NCBI RefSeq assembly: GCF_011045835.1 | Contig: NZ_CP047349.1 | Coordinates: 1,364,001-1,428,000, forward strand | DNA from: Proteus terrae subsp. cibarius | GTDB lineage: Bacteria; Pseudomonadota; Gammaproteobacteria; Enterobacterales; Enterobacteriaceae | Direction: 5' to 3' | DNA length: 64,000 nucleotides | Shown here: positions 8,140 through 18,500 of the stretch, one piece after another | Numbering within the stretch: position 1 is the first letter of the stretch | Layout of the letters: each line of letters opens with the position of its first letter | The notes under the pieces: model-generated | What the model was told of the DNA's origin: nothing | The model's input: the letters and a program-made list of their open reading frames with translations, nothing else | Databases searched by the model: none | Program-made: the position numbers and the translations under genes

Positions 8140-8454
8140 TAAATATCTCGGAAAGTAAGTAATATTTTAATATTTTAACAGAAAAACAAAATATATTATT
8201 TTATTTTTCGACACCAATTAGGCAGAGTTAATTTATCTCAATAAGCTCTCATAAATGTTTTTTATTGCCATAGTTTCACTATGCTTCTTAATTGAGGTTT
8301 TTTGTTTGTATATTTTCTAGGATGATATTGACGCTACTAGTGATAACTAGGGATACGGATCACGGAAATAGGTATAAAAAGTAAATTTACCTTTAGTAAG
8401 GTAAAGATAATACATAACATAAGATTAATTTATTACTCGCAAGGAATATTTATA
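8140..8454. other. intergenic region between divergent moron genes
   Basis: AT-rich DNA holding the start regions of the Rap1a-like gene (minus) and the VasI-like gene (plus). A CATAG-TTTCA-CTATG dyad lies at about 8269-8283. I see no coding sequence. Confidence 0.4.
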
Positions 8455-8937
8455 ATGAAAAAAATCTTACTTATTTCTGTAATATCACTTTCTAGTTCTG
8501 TTTTTGCTGCTGACCATCAAAAGGTTGGCGATTGGTTGGTCAGTAAGGAAGAAAATAAATTAACAGATAAGATAGATTATTACGCAATTCTTTCTGCAAC
8601 AGATCAAGATGTATCACTTGTGTTACGTTGCCAAAATGATAGGACTGAGGCTTATTTATCAATGAGAGACTATATTGGTAGTGGTTATAATTCCAAGGTG
8701 ACTCTGCGAATAGATAAAGAAAAACCCTTAACTCAGTCATGGGGAGTTGGAGAGGGTGGTACATCATTATTTGCACCAAAACCTGTATCATTAATTAAAA
8801 GTTTAGTAGGTAAAAAGAGTTTAGTTTCTGGATATAGCCCGTATGGTAAAACTCAAGTAATAGCTGAATTTAATCTGGAAAATATAGATACGATAGCAAA
8901 AGAAATATCATCCGCTTGTAACTGGAAGTTACAATAA
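8455..8937 (+). CDS. exported VasI/TagO-like protein
   Basis: A 160-residue protein with a clear signal peptide ending in VFAA (residues 1-20). The mature part fits the VasI/TagO pattern seen in type VI accessory proteins and phage cargo: 'GDWLVSKEENKLTDKIDYYAILSA', a single 'LRCQNDRTEAYL' cysteine strand, 'VTLRIDKEKPLTQSWGV', and a late 'SACNWKL'. The role of phage-borne members is unknown. It is followed after 18 bases by another small exported protein, so the two form a unit. The family assignment comes from pattern memory and is moderate. Confidence 0.55.
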   Translation: MKKILLISVISLSSSVFAADHQKVGDWLVSKEENKLTDKIDYYAILSATDQDVSLVLRCQNDRTEAYLSMRDYIGSGYNSKVTLRIDKEKPLTQSWGVGEGGTSLFAPKPVSLIKSLVGKKSLVSGYSPYGKTQVIAEFNLENIDTIAKEISSACNWKLQ

Positions 8938-8955
8938 AAAGGAAGAAAATTTGTA

Positions 8956-9273
8956 ATGAAAAAGCTACTAGTAATACTTGCCATTCTAGCTATTTCCTTG
9001 TCTATTTTTGCTTATAATAAATTAACCATATTTACAGTACAGCCAATAGGTGCGATACCAGATGGTGTAACAGTTGTTATTTGGAAAAAGGGTGATATGA
9101 GGTTTTTTGAGAGTCCAGATAGTTTATGCATACAGAAAACTGGGGGAGTAAGTCTGTTGTGCAGAATGAGAATGTTAGGAAACTCAATTGATAAAGACGA
9201 CATCATTATTAGATTACCGTATAGCGAATACGCATACTTAAAATCAACCAACGGAAAAACTTTTGATAGGTAA
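8956..9273 (+). CDS. small exported or membrane-anchored protein (moron)
   Basis: A 105-residue product with an N-terminal hydrophobic segment (residues 1-20) that is either a signal peptide or an anchor. It is followed by a compact domain with two cysteines spaced to form a disulphide (SLCIQK and LLCRMRM). The VQPIGAIPDGVTVVIWKKGD stretch is typical of small phage cargo proteins I have seen without function. It is co-transcribed with the VasI-like gene and is closed by the terminator at 9326. No function can be assigned. Confidence 0.55.
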   Translation: MKKLLVILAILAISLSIFAYNKLTIFTVQPIGAIPDGVTVVIWKKGDMRFFESPDSLCIQKTGGVSLLCRMRMLGNSIDKDDIIIRLPYSEYAYLKSTNGKTFDR

Positions 9274-9325
9274 TGAATGGGCGTTCGTTATTTTGGGTTT
9301 TATTTCTAGTAAGTAAAATATTCCG

Positions 9326-9349
9326 AAGCCTCTCAATGAGGCTTTTTTG
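9326..9349 (+). terminator. intrinsic terminator
   Basis: AAGCCTC-TCAAT-GAGGCTT hairpin and T tract end the two-gene exported-protein cassette. Confidence 0.8.
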
Positions 9350-9412
9350 TTTGCTTTAATTTGCACTATAAGCAGCTAAACTAATAACAAATTAACTAAC
9401 GAGGATGGTGTT

Positions 9413-9793
9413 GTGAAAAGGTTATTATTATCTTCTTTTTTGGTTTTATCTGCCTTGGTTATTTCTGGTTGTGCTCAAGAAAAGCAAATCGACTATAACC
9501 AGAAGTCATCTATGCTTTCATTGGGGATGGATAAAGAGCAAGTAAGAACGGTTCTTGGTGATCCTAGAAGAACAGAAGTTAATACCGAAAGAGAAAGATG
9601 GGTGTATTGGGGGAAAGTTTATTATGGATTTACTCCAGTAGATAACGAACAGCTATCTCAGGATAGACTAGTTGTGACCTTTCAGGAAGGTAAAGTAACT
9701 AAATGGGGGCAACAAACATTTTCTGATGATGCATTGGAGATATCACAAAAAACAATTGAAGCTACCACTAACGCAATAAAATCATCACAATAA
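9413..9793 (+). CDS. BamE/SmpA-like lipoprotein (moron)
   Basis: The GTG-started 126-residue product has a lipoprotein signal (VISGC, lipidated Cys at about residue 20). Next comes a SmpA/OmlA-type fold: 'MLSLGMDKEQVRTVLGDPRRTEV' is the helix-turn signature of BamE-like domains, and '...RWVYWG...LVVTFQEGKVTKWG' is the following hairpin. BamE itself helps outer membrane protein assembly. Phage-borne relatives may alter the outer membrane, for example to block other phages, but this is inference. It is the last moron before the tape measure gene and has its own terminator at 9813. Confidence 0.65.
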   Translation: MKRLLLSSFLVLSALVISGCAQEKQIDYNQKSSMLSLGMDKEQVRTVLGDPRRTEVNTERERWVYWGKVYYGFTPVDNEQLSQDRLVVTFQEGKVTKWGQQTFSDDALEISQKTIEATTNAIKSSQ

Positions 9794-9812
9794 AATACTT
9801 TAAAGATTACAC

Positions 9813-9837
9813 AACCCTGCCAATCGGCGGGGTTTTT
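9813..9837 (+). terminator. intrinsic terminator
   Basis: AACCCTGCC-AATC-GGCGGGGTT hairpin with five T residues, just before the tape measure ribosome site. Confidence 0.8.
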
Positions 9838-9856
9838 CATTTTAAGGAGCCGGTAA

Positions 9857-12800
9857 ATGGCAAATGTAGGCGAAATTGTTTATCAAGTTCAAATGGATGT
9901 TCAACAATTACTAACATCTCAACGTCAGCTAGAGCAACGCCTTAATCGTATGGATAGTAGTTTTAACCGAACGTCTCAATCAGTAAATAATACTGAACGT
10001 TCAATGCAATCTCTATCTAAAGTTGCAGCGGCTCTGACTGGTTATTTATCGGCTTCAATGGTTGCTAGTTATTCTGAGGCATGGACTGAATTAAACAATA
10101 AGCTATCTAACTCAGTTCGTGCTAGCGAGTCGCTTATTGATGTAACTCAACGAGTATTTGATATCTCTCAAGCAACACGATCTAGTCTTGATGCCACAGC
10201 AACACTCTATGCACGATTAGAGCGAGGAACGAGAGAATACAATACATCAGCGGCGGATTTGGCAAAATTAACAACGATTATTAATCAGGGATTTATTGTC
10301 TCTGGTGCTACTGCGCAGGAAGCAGAAAACGCCATTATTCAGTTATCACAGGGTATCGCTTCTGGTGTTCTCCGTGGTGAAGAATTTAATTCAGTAGCAG
10401 AACAGGGTAGTCGCTTAATGGTTGCATTGGCTGATTCACTAGGAGTAAGTATAGGTCAGCTTCGTAAAATGGCAGCAGAAGGCAAGTTGACCACTGATGT
10501 TGTTGTAAAAGGGCTATTGTCTCAGGGGGATGCTATTGGTAAAGAGTTCGCTAAAACCACTCGAACAATGTCGCAGGCATTTCAAGAAGCAGGGAATAAC
10601 TTAACTAAGTTCCTTGGTGAGAATACAACAATAAAGGCATCTATTAACGTATTCAGCGATGCTGTAATTACTGCAAGTAAGAGTCTCGATGAAATGGTTT
10701 TAGCGGTTAGTCTAGTTGCCTCCGTTGTTGGCGGTAGATACATTGCCGCAATGGGGTTGGCTATCAAAGCTAAAATGCAATCAGCAGTTGCAGCAAGGCA
10801 AGAAGCGATAGCAAACCTTCAAGCTGCTAGAGTAGCTGAACACAATGCAATAATGACGGCAAGAAAGAGCGCTTTAGATTTAGCAGCAGCCAGAGCGTTA
10901 GTTGAGAAAGCGAAAACCGAATTTGCGGCCGCAAGAGGAACAAACGCAGAAGCAACCGCGCTGGCAAATTTAATTGCCGTTAGATCTGCCGCAACAACCG
11001 CGGCGATAAATCATAAGCAAGCAACGCAAGCGCAGACAGCAGCAATGGCTAACTCAGCCGCAGCAGCAAGAGCCGCTTCTGTATCTATCGGTTTAGCTAA
11101 TAAAGCTCTAGGTTTTGTTGGTGGCCCAGCAGGTATAGCAATGGCCGCGGGTGCTGCGATCATGTATTTCTACCAGCAGGCAAAAGAAGCAAGAGAAGAA
11201 GCAGTAAAACTTGCAGAGGGAGTAAATCAATTAACTGCTGAAATGAAAAACATGACAAGGGAACAAAAGAGGGCTGAATCTGCCAAGTTAAAAGAAGCGC
11301 TCCCTGAGTTAAAAAATGAAGTTCTAAACACCACTGTCGCTATGAAGCAAGCTGCGGAAAAAGTAAGAGAATTAGAGGCTGATTTGGCTTTAGCTAAAGT
11401 TGGAACAAGTAAATATGAATCCATAACAAAACAGCTAGCCGATGCTCAAGATAAGTTAGCAATTGCAACTGACAACGCAACAAAGGCGTCAAATAACTAC
11501 AGTCGCACAAAAAATACCATATCTTTTATTCAAGCTGATCTTAATGGTGAGTTAAAAGAGGGAATTGATTTACTAAAAAGGGAAATATCTGTTCTACCAA
11601 GTGGCGCAAAGGGATGGGATTCTTATGGTTTTTCTATTGATAGGGCGCTGCAAAAAAAGAAAGAGTTTAATGGTGAAAAAATATCTTTCGAATGGTCTAA
11701 GGAGGGGATGGATTTAAGAAAATCACTAGAGCGTGAAATGAAGCTAGCTAACGCCAAAAGTGAAGTTGATAAGAGATTATTGCAAGTTGATTTTTACATT
11801 GAAGATAAAGGGATAACAGACGAAAGGGAAATATATCAACTAAAGCAAATAGCAATAGCAACTCAAAAAGCTCAAGATGCAGCCGCTGAGCGTAACAAAA
11901 CAACCAAGGAATCAACCAAAGCCACAGATGCAGCATACGAAGCATTAAAACGCCAGAGAGAAGAAATTGAGCTTTTAAACAAAGGTTACAAAGGCGGCTC
12001 TCTTGAAATGGCTAAGTATGATGCGGTTAAGGCGTTGGGTGACAAGGCATCTCCTGAACAGATTAAACTAGCTGAGAAACTTGCAGAAGATAAATACAAC
12101 ATTGAGCGCAATCTAGCTGATAAGAAAGCCGCACTTGAGCTTGATTTAGTCGCTAAGGCTAAAGAATCTCACGATAAACAGTTGGCAGATTTAGAGCGGA
12201 TAACAAAAGATGATGTATCTCTTACTGAGCAAGCGGCAAGGCGTAAAGCTGAAATTGAAGCAGAATATCAGCACAAAATAGCCGAAATACGGGCTAATAA
12301 CGCTGTATCTCCTCAAGATAATTTAAAAGCACAAGTAGACCCTGTTCAGCAACTAAAGAATGAGCACGATCGTAAACTTGCACTCATAAAAGAGTATGAA
12401 AACCAAAAGGTTTTAACTGAGCAGCAAAGCTTGGAGTTAATGAATGCCGCTAATACTCAATATGAGCAAGACCGCATGAATGCTCAATGGGAGATATGGC
12501 GTAATCAGAGTCAAGCTAATCAATTCTTAGCTGATGGGTTGGACGCATTAGGGCAACGTTCCGCTAACGTAATTACAGGGCTATTAACAGGCACTCAATC
12601 CCTTAACGATGCTTTCCGCAATGTCGCATTAACCATTGTAGACCAAGCCGTTGGTGCTCTGGTTCAAATGGGTATGCAGCAAGTTAAGAATATGATTACT
12701 GAAAATGCTATGCGTAAAGCGTCAAATGCTCAAGCGGTTGCAGACGCAACGGCGACTGGAGGTGCAATCGCAACTGCAATGGCTCCAGCCGCAGCAACAA

Positions 12801-13213
12801 CCAGTATTGCCACAATGGGTTCTGCTGCAACTTGGGGAATGGCTGCAATGGCGGCAGCAATACCGGCCATGATTGCGCTTGCTGGCGCTCGTAAAAATGG
12901 AGGACAGGTCGGTGCAGGTAAAATGTATCGGGTTGGAGAAGGTGGCAAGCCAGAGATATTCAAGGCATCGAATGGTAATCAATACATGATACCAGGCGAT
13001 AGTGGGCGGGTTATCAGCAATCGACAAATGGGTAAAGGTGGTAACGGTGTCAGCATGGGGGATATGTACTTTACATTCCAAGTTCAGGCACCGAATGGTA
13101 TCACTCAAAAGGAAGCGCAGCAGATACAGCAAATGGTGAGAGGTACGGTTTATGATGTACTTGGCACCGAAATGCGTAGCGGTGGTGCTTTGGAAAAATC
13201 AAGAAGTTGGTAA
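9857..13213 (+). CDS. tape measure protein
   Basis: At 1118 residues this is the tail length ruler, wound inside the tail tube and released at DNA injection. The N-terminal 270 residues hold the conserved tape measure domain ('WTELNNKLSNSVRASES', 'TRSSLDATATLYARLERGT', 'SGATAQEAENAIIQLSQGIASGVLRGEEFNSVAEQ'). Hydrophobic stretches lie at about 280-300 and 418-436, Ala-rich coiled coil at about 310-405 and 440-900, and another hydrophobic Ala-rich stretch at about 955-1015. The C terminus resembles lambda H-like proteins. It has an AAGGAG ribosome site. Tail length should scale with this protein's length. Confidence 0.93.
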   Translation: MANVGEIVYQVQMDVQQLLTSQRQLEQRLNRMDSSFNRTSQSVNNTERSMQSLSKVAAALTGYLSASMVASYSEAWTELNNKLSNSVRASESLIDVTQRVFDISQATRSSLDATATLYARLERGTREYNTSAADLAKLTTIINQGFIVSGATAQEAENAIIQLSQGIASGVLRGEEFNSVAEQGSRLMVALADSLGVSIGQLRKMAAEGKLTTDVVVKGLLSQGDAIGKEFAKTTRTMSQAFQEAGNNLTKFLGENTTIKASINVFSDAVITASKSLDEMVLAVSLVASVVGGRYIAAMGLAIKAKMQSAVAARQEAIANLQAARVAEHNAIMTARKSALDLAAARALVEKAKTEFAAARGTNAEATALANLIAVRSAATTAAINHKQATQAQTAAMANSAAAARAASVSIGLANKALGFVGGPAGIAMAAGAAIMYFYQQAKEAREEAVKLAEGVNQLTAEMKNMTREQKRAESAKLKEALPELKNEVLNTTVAMKQAAEKVRELEADLALAKVGTSKYESITKQLADAQDKLAIATDNATKASNNYSRTKNTISFIQADLNGELKEGIDLLKREISVLPSGAKGWDSYGFSIDRALQKKKEFNGEKISFEWSKEGMDLRKSLEREMKLANAKSEVDKRLLQVDFYIEDKGITDEREIYQLKQIAIATQKAQDAAAERNKTTKESTKATDAAYEALKRQREEIELLNKGYKGGSLEMAKYDAVKALGDKASPEQIKLAEKLAEDKYNIERNLADKKAALELDLVAKAKESHDKQLADLERITKDDVSLTEQAARRKAEIEAEYQHKIAEIRANNAVSPQDNLKAQVDPVQQLKNEHDRKLALIKEYENQKVLTEQQSLELMNAANTQYEQDRMNAQWEIWRNQSQANQFLADGLDALGQRSANVITGLLTGTQSLNDAFRNVALTIVDQAVGALVQMGMQQVKNMITENAMRKASNAQAVADATATGGAIATAMAPAAATTSIATMGSAATWGMAAMAAAIPAMIALAGARKNGGQVGAGKMYRVGEGGKPEIFKASNGNQYMIPGDSGRVISNRQMGKGGNGVSMGDMYFTFQVQAPNGITQKEAQQIQQMVRGTVYDVLGTEMRSGGALEKSRSW

Positions 13214-13214
13214 C

Positions 13215-13239
13215 GGCCACCCAAATAGGTGGCTTTTTT
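13215..13239 (+). terminator. hairpin terminator between tape measure and M genes
   Basis: GCCACC / GGTGGC stem followed by six T residues. It lies inside the tail operon, so probably attenuating. Confidence 0.65.
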
Positions 13240-13252
13240 ATTGGAGTAACCA

Positions 13253-13582
13253 ATGGAAGAGTTTAAATGGCGGCCAGAAACGGCTTATCAGGTAGGTAAT
13301 GAGCCTAAAGTGAAAGTAGCCAAGTTTGGTAACGGTTACGAACAACGAGTTAAAGACGGGATCAACAACCAATTAAAGACCTATCAACTTTCATTTATTA
13401 AACATGCTGACATAGGTAAGCAGATTGATGAATTTCTTAAGGCTCGTGGTGCGGTTGAGTCATTCTTGTGGCTAACCAGTGATGATAATTCTAAGCGTAA
13501 GTTTGTTTGCCGAGGCTGGCAGGTAACACCACGTAAATCATCATGGCAGATAGACTGTACATTTGAGGAGGTTATCGCATGA
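13253..13582 (+). CDS. phage minor tail protein M-like
   Basis: The 109-residue product matches lambda gpM-type tail-tip proteins: 'WRPETAYQVGNEPKVKVAKFGNGYEQRVKDGIN', then '..FLWLTSDDNSKRKFVCRGWQVTP.....QIDCTFEEV'. These proteins form part of the tail tip hub below the tape measure. Its end overlaps the start of the L-like gene by four bases, keeping the M-L-K-I-J order of lambda. Confidence 0.85.
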   Translation: MEEFKWRPETAYQVGNEPKVKVAKFGNGYEQRVKDGINNQLKTYQLSFIKHADIGKQIDEFLKARGAVESFLWLTSDDNSKRKFVCRGWQVTPRKSSWQIDCTFEEVIA

Positions 13583-14277
13583 GAGAGATACCTCAAGCGA
13601 TGCGCATAGACGTTGCAGACTTACAGCAAAATGCAATGTTAGATCTATATGAGGTCGATTTAAGCCGTTTTGGGGGGGATGTTTACCGGTTTCATGATGG
13701 CATGAATGGGTTATTAAAACCTATCATCTGGCAAGGTTTACGCTATGAGCCTTATCCTGTTCAAGTTACAGGATTTAGTGTAACTGCGCAGGGGGCGTCA
13801 GATAGACCTAAAATGACATTTGCTAACTTTGACGGAATGTTGACAGCCATTAACAACGACTATGATGACGCCCTAGGTGCTATCGTTACTCGCCGGCAGG
13901 TTTTAGAGCAATATCTTGATGCTGTTAATTTTCCCAACGGAAACCCACAAGCAGATCCAACAAGAGAAGTTGTTCAGAAGTATGTTATCGAGCAACGGGA
14001 AAGCTCAGATTCAGACTTTGTGACGTACATATTAGCGCTTCCAACAGAAACGGATAACGCGCTGATACCTAGGCGAGTTATTCAAGCTGACATTTGCTCA
14101 TGGCGATACCGAGGTGGCGACTGTGGTTATGATGGCCCTCCTGTTGCAGATGAAAAAGACCAACTAACAACAGATCCCCTTAAAGATAAGTGCTCTCATA
14201 AATACAGTGGGTGCAAACTCAGATTTAAATCAGTCATGCCATTTGGCGGGTATTTAGGCTCAAACAAATTAGGTTAA
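13579..14277 (+). CDS. phage minor tail protein L-like (iron-sulphur type)
   Basis: A 232-residue tail-tip protein. The C-terminal third carries four conserved cysteines (CSWRYRGGDCGYDG, then DKCSHKYSGCKLRF). In lambda gpL these bind an iron-sulphur cluster. It ends with a 'FGGYLG' loop typical of the family. It overlaps the M-like gene by four bases and is three bases from the K-like gene. Its role in the tip complex is established for lambda and inferred here from homology and order. Confidence 0.87.
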   Translation: MREIPQAMRIDVADLQQNAMLDLYEVDLSRFGGDVYRFHDGMNGLLKPIIWQGLRYEPYPVQVTGFSVTAQGASDRPKMTFANFDGMLTAINNDYDDALGAIVTRRQVLEQYLDAVNFPNGNPQADPTREVVQKYVIEQRESSDSDFVTYILALPTETDNALIPRRVIQADICSWRYRGGDCGYDGPPVADEKDQLTTDPLKDKCSHKYSGCKLRFKSVMPFGGYLGSNKLG

Positions 14278-14280
14278 TCC

Positions 14281-15000
14281 ATGATTGAGAAAGACATTAT
14301 CGCTCACGCGAAAGCGGAAGGAGTGAGGGAGTCGTGTGGTTTAATTTCTGGCGACAAGTATTTTCCTTGCGGGAATATACACCCCGATCCACTAAACTAT
14401 TTTGAAATAAACCCAAACGATTGGATGACGGCAGAGTGTTATTCAGACGTCAAAGTTATTGTTCATAGTCATCCTGACGGAAAACCTTTCTTGAGTTCTG
14501 GCGATAGAGCAATGCAAAGGAAAACAAATCTACCGTGGTGGTTGGTATGTGATGGTGTGATCCACAAGTTCAGACCAATAGCACCACTATTAGGTAGAGA
14601 GTTTAAGCATGGTGAGCAGGATTGTTACTCCATTATACGCGACGCCTATCACCTTTCAGGCATTCAGTTAGATGATTTTATTCGCCCTGATGAATGGTGG
14701 TACACAGAGCAAAATCTCTATTTAGATAACACAGTTAAACAGGGTTTCTATCAAGTTGATGAAGCTCAAGAAGGCGACATGATATTGATTTGCTTAGGCA
14801 CTTCAAAACCTTGCCATGCCGCTTTGTACTTAGGAAATCAAGAGATATTGCATCACAGACCAGACAGATTGAGTAAGCGAGATACTTACGGTGGCTACTG
14901 GTTCAAATACACTCACAGCATTTGGAGGCATAAGCAATGGTCAAATTACAGTTTGCAGGCTATTTACGCCGATTTGGACGCAGGTTCGAGCTTGAGGTAA
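14281..15000 (+). CDS. phage tail assembly protein K-like (JAMM + NlpC/P60)
   Basis: The 239-residue protein has two enzyme domains. Residues 1-100 are an Mov34/JAB-type metalloprotease with a 'HSHPDGKPFLSSGD' JAMM motif. Residues about 110-235 are an NlpC/P60 cysteine peptidase with the catalytic Cys in 'GEQDCYSIIRDAY' and His in 'PCHAALYLG'. Lambda gpK acts in tail assembly and is thought to cut peptidoglycan or process a tail protein. The C-terminal end overlaps the I-like gene by 64 bases, as in lambda. Confidence 0.88.
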   Translation: MIEKDIIAHAKAEGVRESCGLISGDKYFPCGNIHPDPLNYFEINPNDWMTAECYSDVKVIVHSHPDGKPFLSSGDRAMQRKTNLPWWLVCDGVIHKFRPIAPLLGREFKHGEQDCYSIIRDAYHLSGIQLDDFIRPDEWWYTEQNLYLDNTVKQGFYQVDEAQEGDMILICLGTSKPCHAALYLGNQEILHHRPDRLSKRDTYGGYWFKYTHSIWRHKQWSNYSLQAIYADLDAGSSLR

Positions 15001-15503
15001 GCAATGCTGGTGAGGCCTTACGCTGTCTTTGCTATCAAATTGATGGATTGAAAAAAGAGATTAATCAAGGGCAGTTTCGTGTTCGTATCGCAGGTAATGA
15101 TATGACCAAGGAGAGCATTTCTGCGGGATTAAATACACCATTAAGTGAAGGTGATGTTATTACGATTGTTCCTGTCATTGGTGGCGCTAAATCCGGTGGA
15201 TGGCTAGGCATTATTGGTGGAGCAGCTTTAATTGGTGCATCGTTTTTAATACCGGGCGGATTTCTGGCAACAATGACATCGACGGCATTATTTGCTGCTG
15301 GTGTGGGAGTGGCCGCAGCGGGATTGGCAACGATGTTAACCAAAACACCTCCGGCACCGAGCATAGAGGGGCGAAACTCTGAAAGTAACCAGTATTTCAG
15401 CTCATTATCAAATAGAGTCGGACAAGGCTATCCCGTTCCTATCTGTTATGGCGAGATGGTCGTGGGTTCAAATGTAATATCACAAGGTTTGGAGACTGTT
15501 TAA
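14937..15503 (+). CDS. phage tail assembly protein I-like
   Basis: A 188-residue protein in a frame overlapping the end of the K-like gene. The ATG at 14937 is preceded by GGAGG, so the overlap is real. Residues 1-80 form a ubiquitin-like beta-grasp region ('GRRFELEVSNAGEALRCL', '..EGDVITIVPVIGGA'). A Gly/Ala-rich hydrophobic stretch follows at about 85-135, then a 'VPICYGEMVVGSNVIS' tail. It matches lambda gpI-type tail assembly proteins. Its stop overlaps the start of the J gene. Confidence 0.85.
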   Translation: MVKLQFAGYLRRFGRRFELEVSNAGEALRCLCYQIDGLKKEINQGQFRVRIAGNDMTKESISAGLNTPLSEGDVITIVPVIGGAKSGGWLGIIGGAALIGASFLIPGGFLATMTSTALFAAGVGVAAAGLATMLTKTPPAPSIEGRNSESNQYFSSLSNRVGQGYPVPICYGEMVVGSNVISQGLETV

Positions 15504-18500
15504 TGGGGAAAGGTGGTGGCGGAGGAAGTACTCCGAGATTGCTTGATGACAACTTAAAAAATAAACAATTTCTTAATGTCATTGATTTGGTTTCCGAAGG
15601 GCCAATAGAAGGCCCTGTTGGTGGTATGTCAGGCTTTTTATTGAATGGTACGCCTGTTGTAGATGAAGATGGCAATCCGAATATTCATGGGGTTGAGGTT
15701 CAATGGCGTGCGGGAACACCGACACAAGCGCCTTTAGATGGTTTTCCTTTTGTAGAGAAAGAAATACCCGTTAATGTTGAGGTGAAAAAAAATACGCCAA
15801 TCTTGCGCACTATTTCCGATCAGGAAACTGACCGCGTTAGATTTACTTTGGGTGTCTCTGCCCTTGTTGGTCAAGATGATAAGGGAAATCAGTACGATGC
15901 TACGGTGGAAATGCTTATTGAAGTTAATGAGGGATCTGGTTGGGTACATGCAGAAACAGCAAGAATAACCGGTAAAATTAGCGGTCAATATTTAGAATCA
16001 TATATCATCGATGCGCCTAAGAAAAAACCATTTCAAATCAGGGTTTCTCGTACAACTGAAGACAGTAAGAGTGATTTGCTGAAGAATGGCACAGTATGGG
16101 CGAGTTACACAGAAATAACTGACGCTAAATTTTCTTATCCTAATTCTGCTGTTGTCGGGATGAAAATTGATAAATCCCAATACGGTGATACGCCCAATCG
16201 CACCTATCATATAAAAGGAATGATTATCCAAGTTCCTGATAACTATGATCCAGAAACGCGCACTTACACAGGGATTTGGACGGGCCGCTTCAAGCCTGCA
16301 TGGACTAATAATCCCGCATGGATTTTTTACGATTTAGTCACCAATGAACGATACGGTATAGGAGAGATGATCGGTTCGTTTGACGTTGATAAATTCGCGC
16401 TATATGCCATTGCTCGTTACTGTGATGAATTGGTTGATGATGGATTTGGCAACAAAGAGCCGCGTTTTACTTTCAATGCCTATATAATCTCTCAACGAAA
16501 AGCCAAAGAAGTGCTTGATGACTTGGCGTCTGTATTTCGCGGTATGCCTTTATGGGATGGACAACAATTAACGTGTTTTCAAGACAGACCATCCGATCCA
16601 GTATGGACGTATACAAATTCAAACGTTATTGATGGCAAATTTAAATATACATCAACAGCGAAATCAGCACGACACAATGCTATTGAAGTGTCATGGGTAA
16701 ATCCGAGTAATGGATGGAGTGAAGAAAGAGAATTTATCCAAGATGATGACCTTATTCAGCGATTTGGCGGTGTAAATGTCAAGAAAGTCACTGCTTTTGG
16801 CTGTACTAGTCGCGGGCAGGCTCACAGAGTGGGTAAATGGATATTACAAACAGAAAAGCTGGAGAAAGATAGCGTTACCTTTACAACCGGACGTGAGGGG
16901 ATCAACTGTATCTCTGGCGATATTATTGAAGTTGCAGATGACAGTTTTGCAGGGGTGAAGGTAGGAGGACGAGTTCTATCAGTCAATGCTCGTACTATTA
17001 TTATCGATGCGCCTATTGAGTGGAAATATGATGATAAAGGCACTTTCTCATTTTTAGGAGTAGCAGGTAAATTCGTAAAAATAGAAATTCAATCTATTGA
17101 TGGTGATATTGTTACTTTGCGTGAAAAACCACATGGATTGAAGCAGTATGGTGTATTTTCCATTTCAAAGAGCACGTTAACGACCAGATTATTTAGGGTA
17201 ATTTCTATTTCGGAAGATAATGATGGAAATTACTTATACAACTGTGTTCAGCATGCGCCACAAAAGGAACGCATTGTTGATAGCGGCGTTGATTTTACTG
17301 GAAATCCTCCAACACAGAATGTTGTTCGCATTCCTAACATAGAGCGCCTTTCTATCGCTTATGTTAATGATAGCCCTCAAGTTCAGGCTAGGGCTATGTG
17401 GGTAACAACAACCATTAATAGAAATATTTCATTTAATGTCACTCTTTATAAAAACAGCAAGGTTGTATCTACTGGAAATACCACTGATCTAGAATACTAC
17501 TTCAACGGTCTTGACGCGGGGGATTATCTTGTTGGGGTGAGAGGTAAAGACGCTAATGGAATGCTTGGTAACGAAACAAAAGTTCAAATGCTCATTGGCG
17601 CACCAAGCGCACCGAGTTCAATCACGGTTGAGTCTGGCTTTTTTGAAATAAAGCTGATCCCACATATCTCTGTACCACACACTCTAAATACTGAGTTTGA
17701 GTTCTGGTTTTCTGGTGAAAACAGAATAGATAATATCAATGAAATAGAGTCAAAGGCTGATTTTTTAGGTAGAGCTAAATTCTGGACTAAAGGACAGCTA
17801 AAGGCAGGTCATGATTACTGGTTTTATGTGAGAAGTATCAATGAATATGGAAAGTCTCATTTTGTGGAGGTGAAAGGTCAGGCTGATGACAATACCGAAG
17901 CTATCCTTGATGAATTAGCGGGGCAAATTAGTCGAGATCAACTCGCGCAAGACCTATTGGGTGAAATTAACAGTAAAGCTAACCAAATCGATATTACTGA
18001 ATTACATGAGTTAATGAGGATAAATCACGATAAGCTTTTAGAAGAGTCAATGAGGCAAGGCGCGACGATTGAAGAAAGTGAAAAAAAACGGGAGGAGGCA
18101 GAAAAATTACTGGCTGAGCGGATGAATAAAGTTTCAACGGCAACAGAAGCACAGGCAGCAGCGATTAAACAAGAGCAACAAGCGCGTATTGAATCTGATC
18201 AAACCGAAGCGCAACAACGCCAATCTTTAGCGACACAACTTCGTGGTGATTATACCGGCAATGATTTATCGAAAGTCACCGCAGGACTTATTTCCGCCGA
18301 GAAGCAAGCGCGAGTTGCAGGTGACCAAGTGGAAGCCAAAGCAAGACAATCATTGGAAACACGGATGAATGGGAATGTTTCCGCGATTAATAAATCACTA
18401 GAAACCCTCACCTCGAAACAGCAAGCACAAACGCAAGAGATTTCAACGCTCAATTCAAATTTGAAAGGGAAAGCCGATAGCAGTGCGGTTAATGCGTTAA

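Noticed and set aside
12722..13132. Long minus-strand frames inside the tape measure gene
   Set aside because: They are shadows of Ala-rich codons of the tape measure gene and have odd Cys/His composition.
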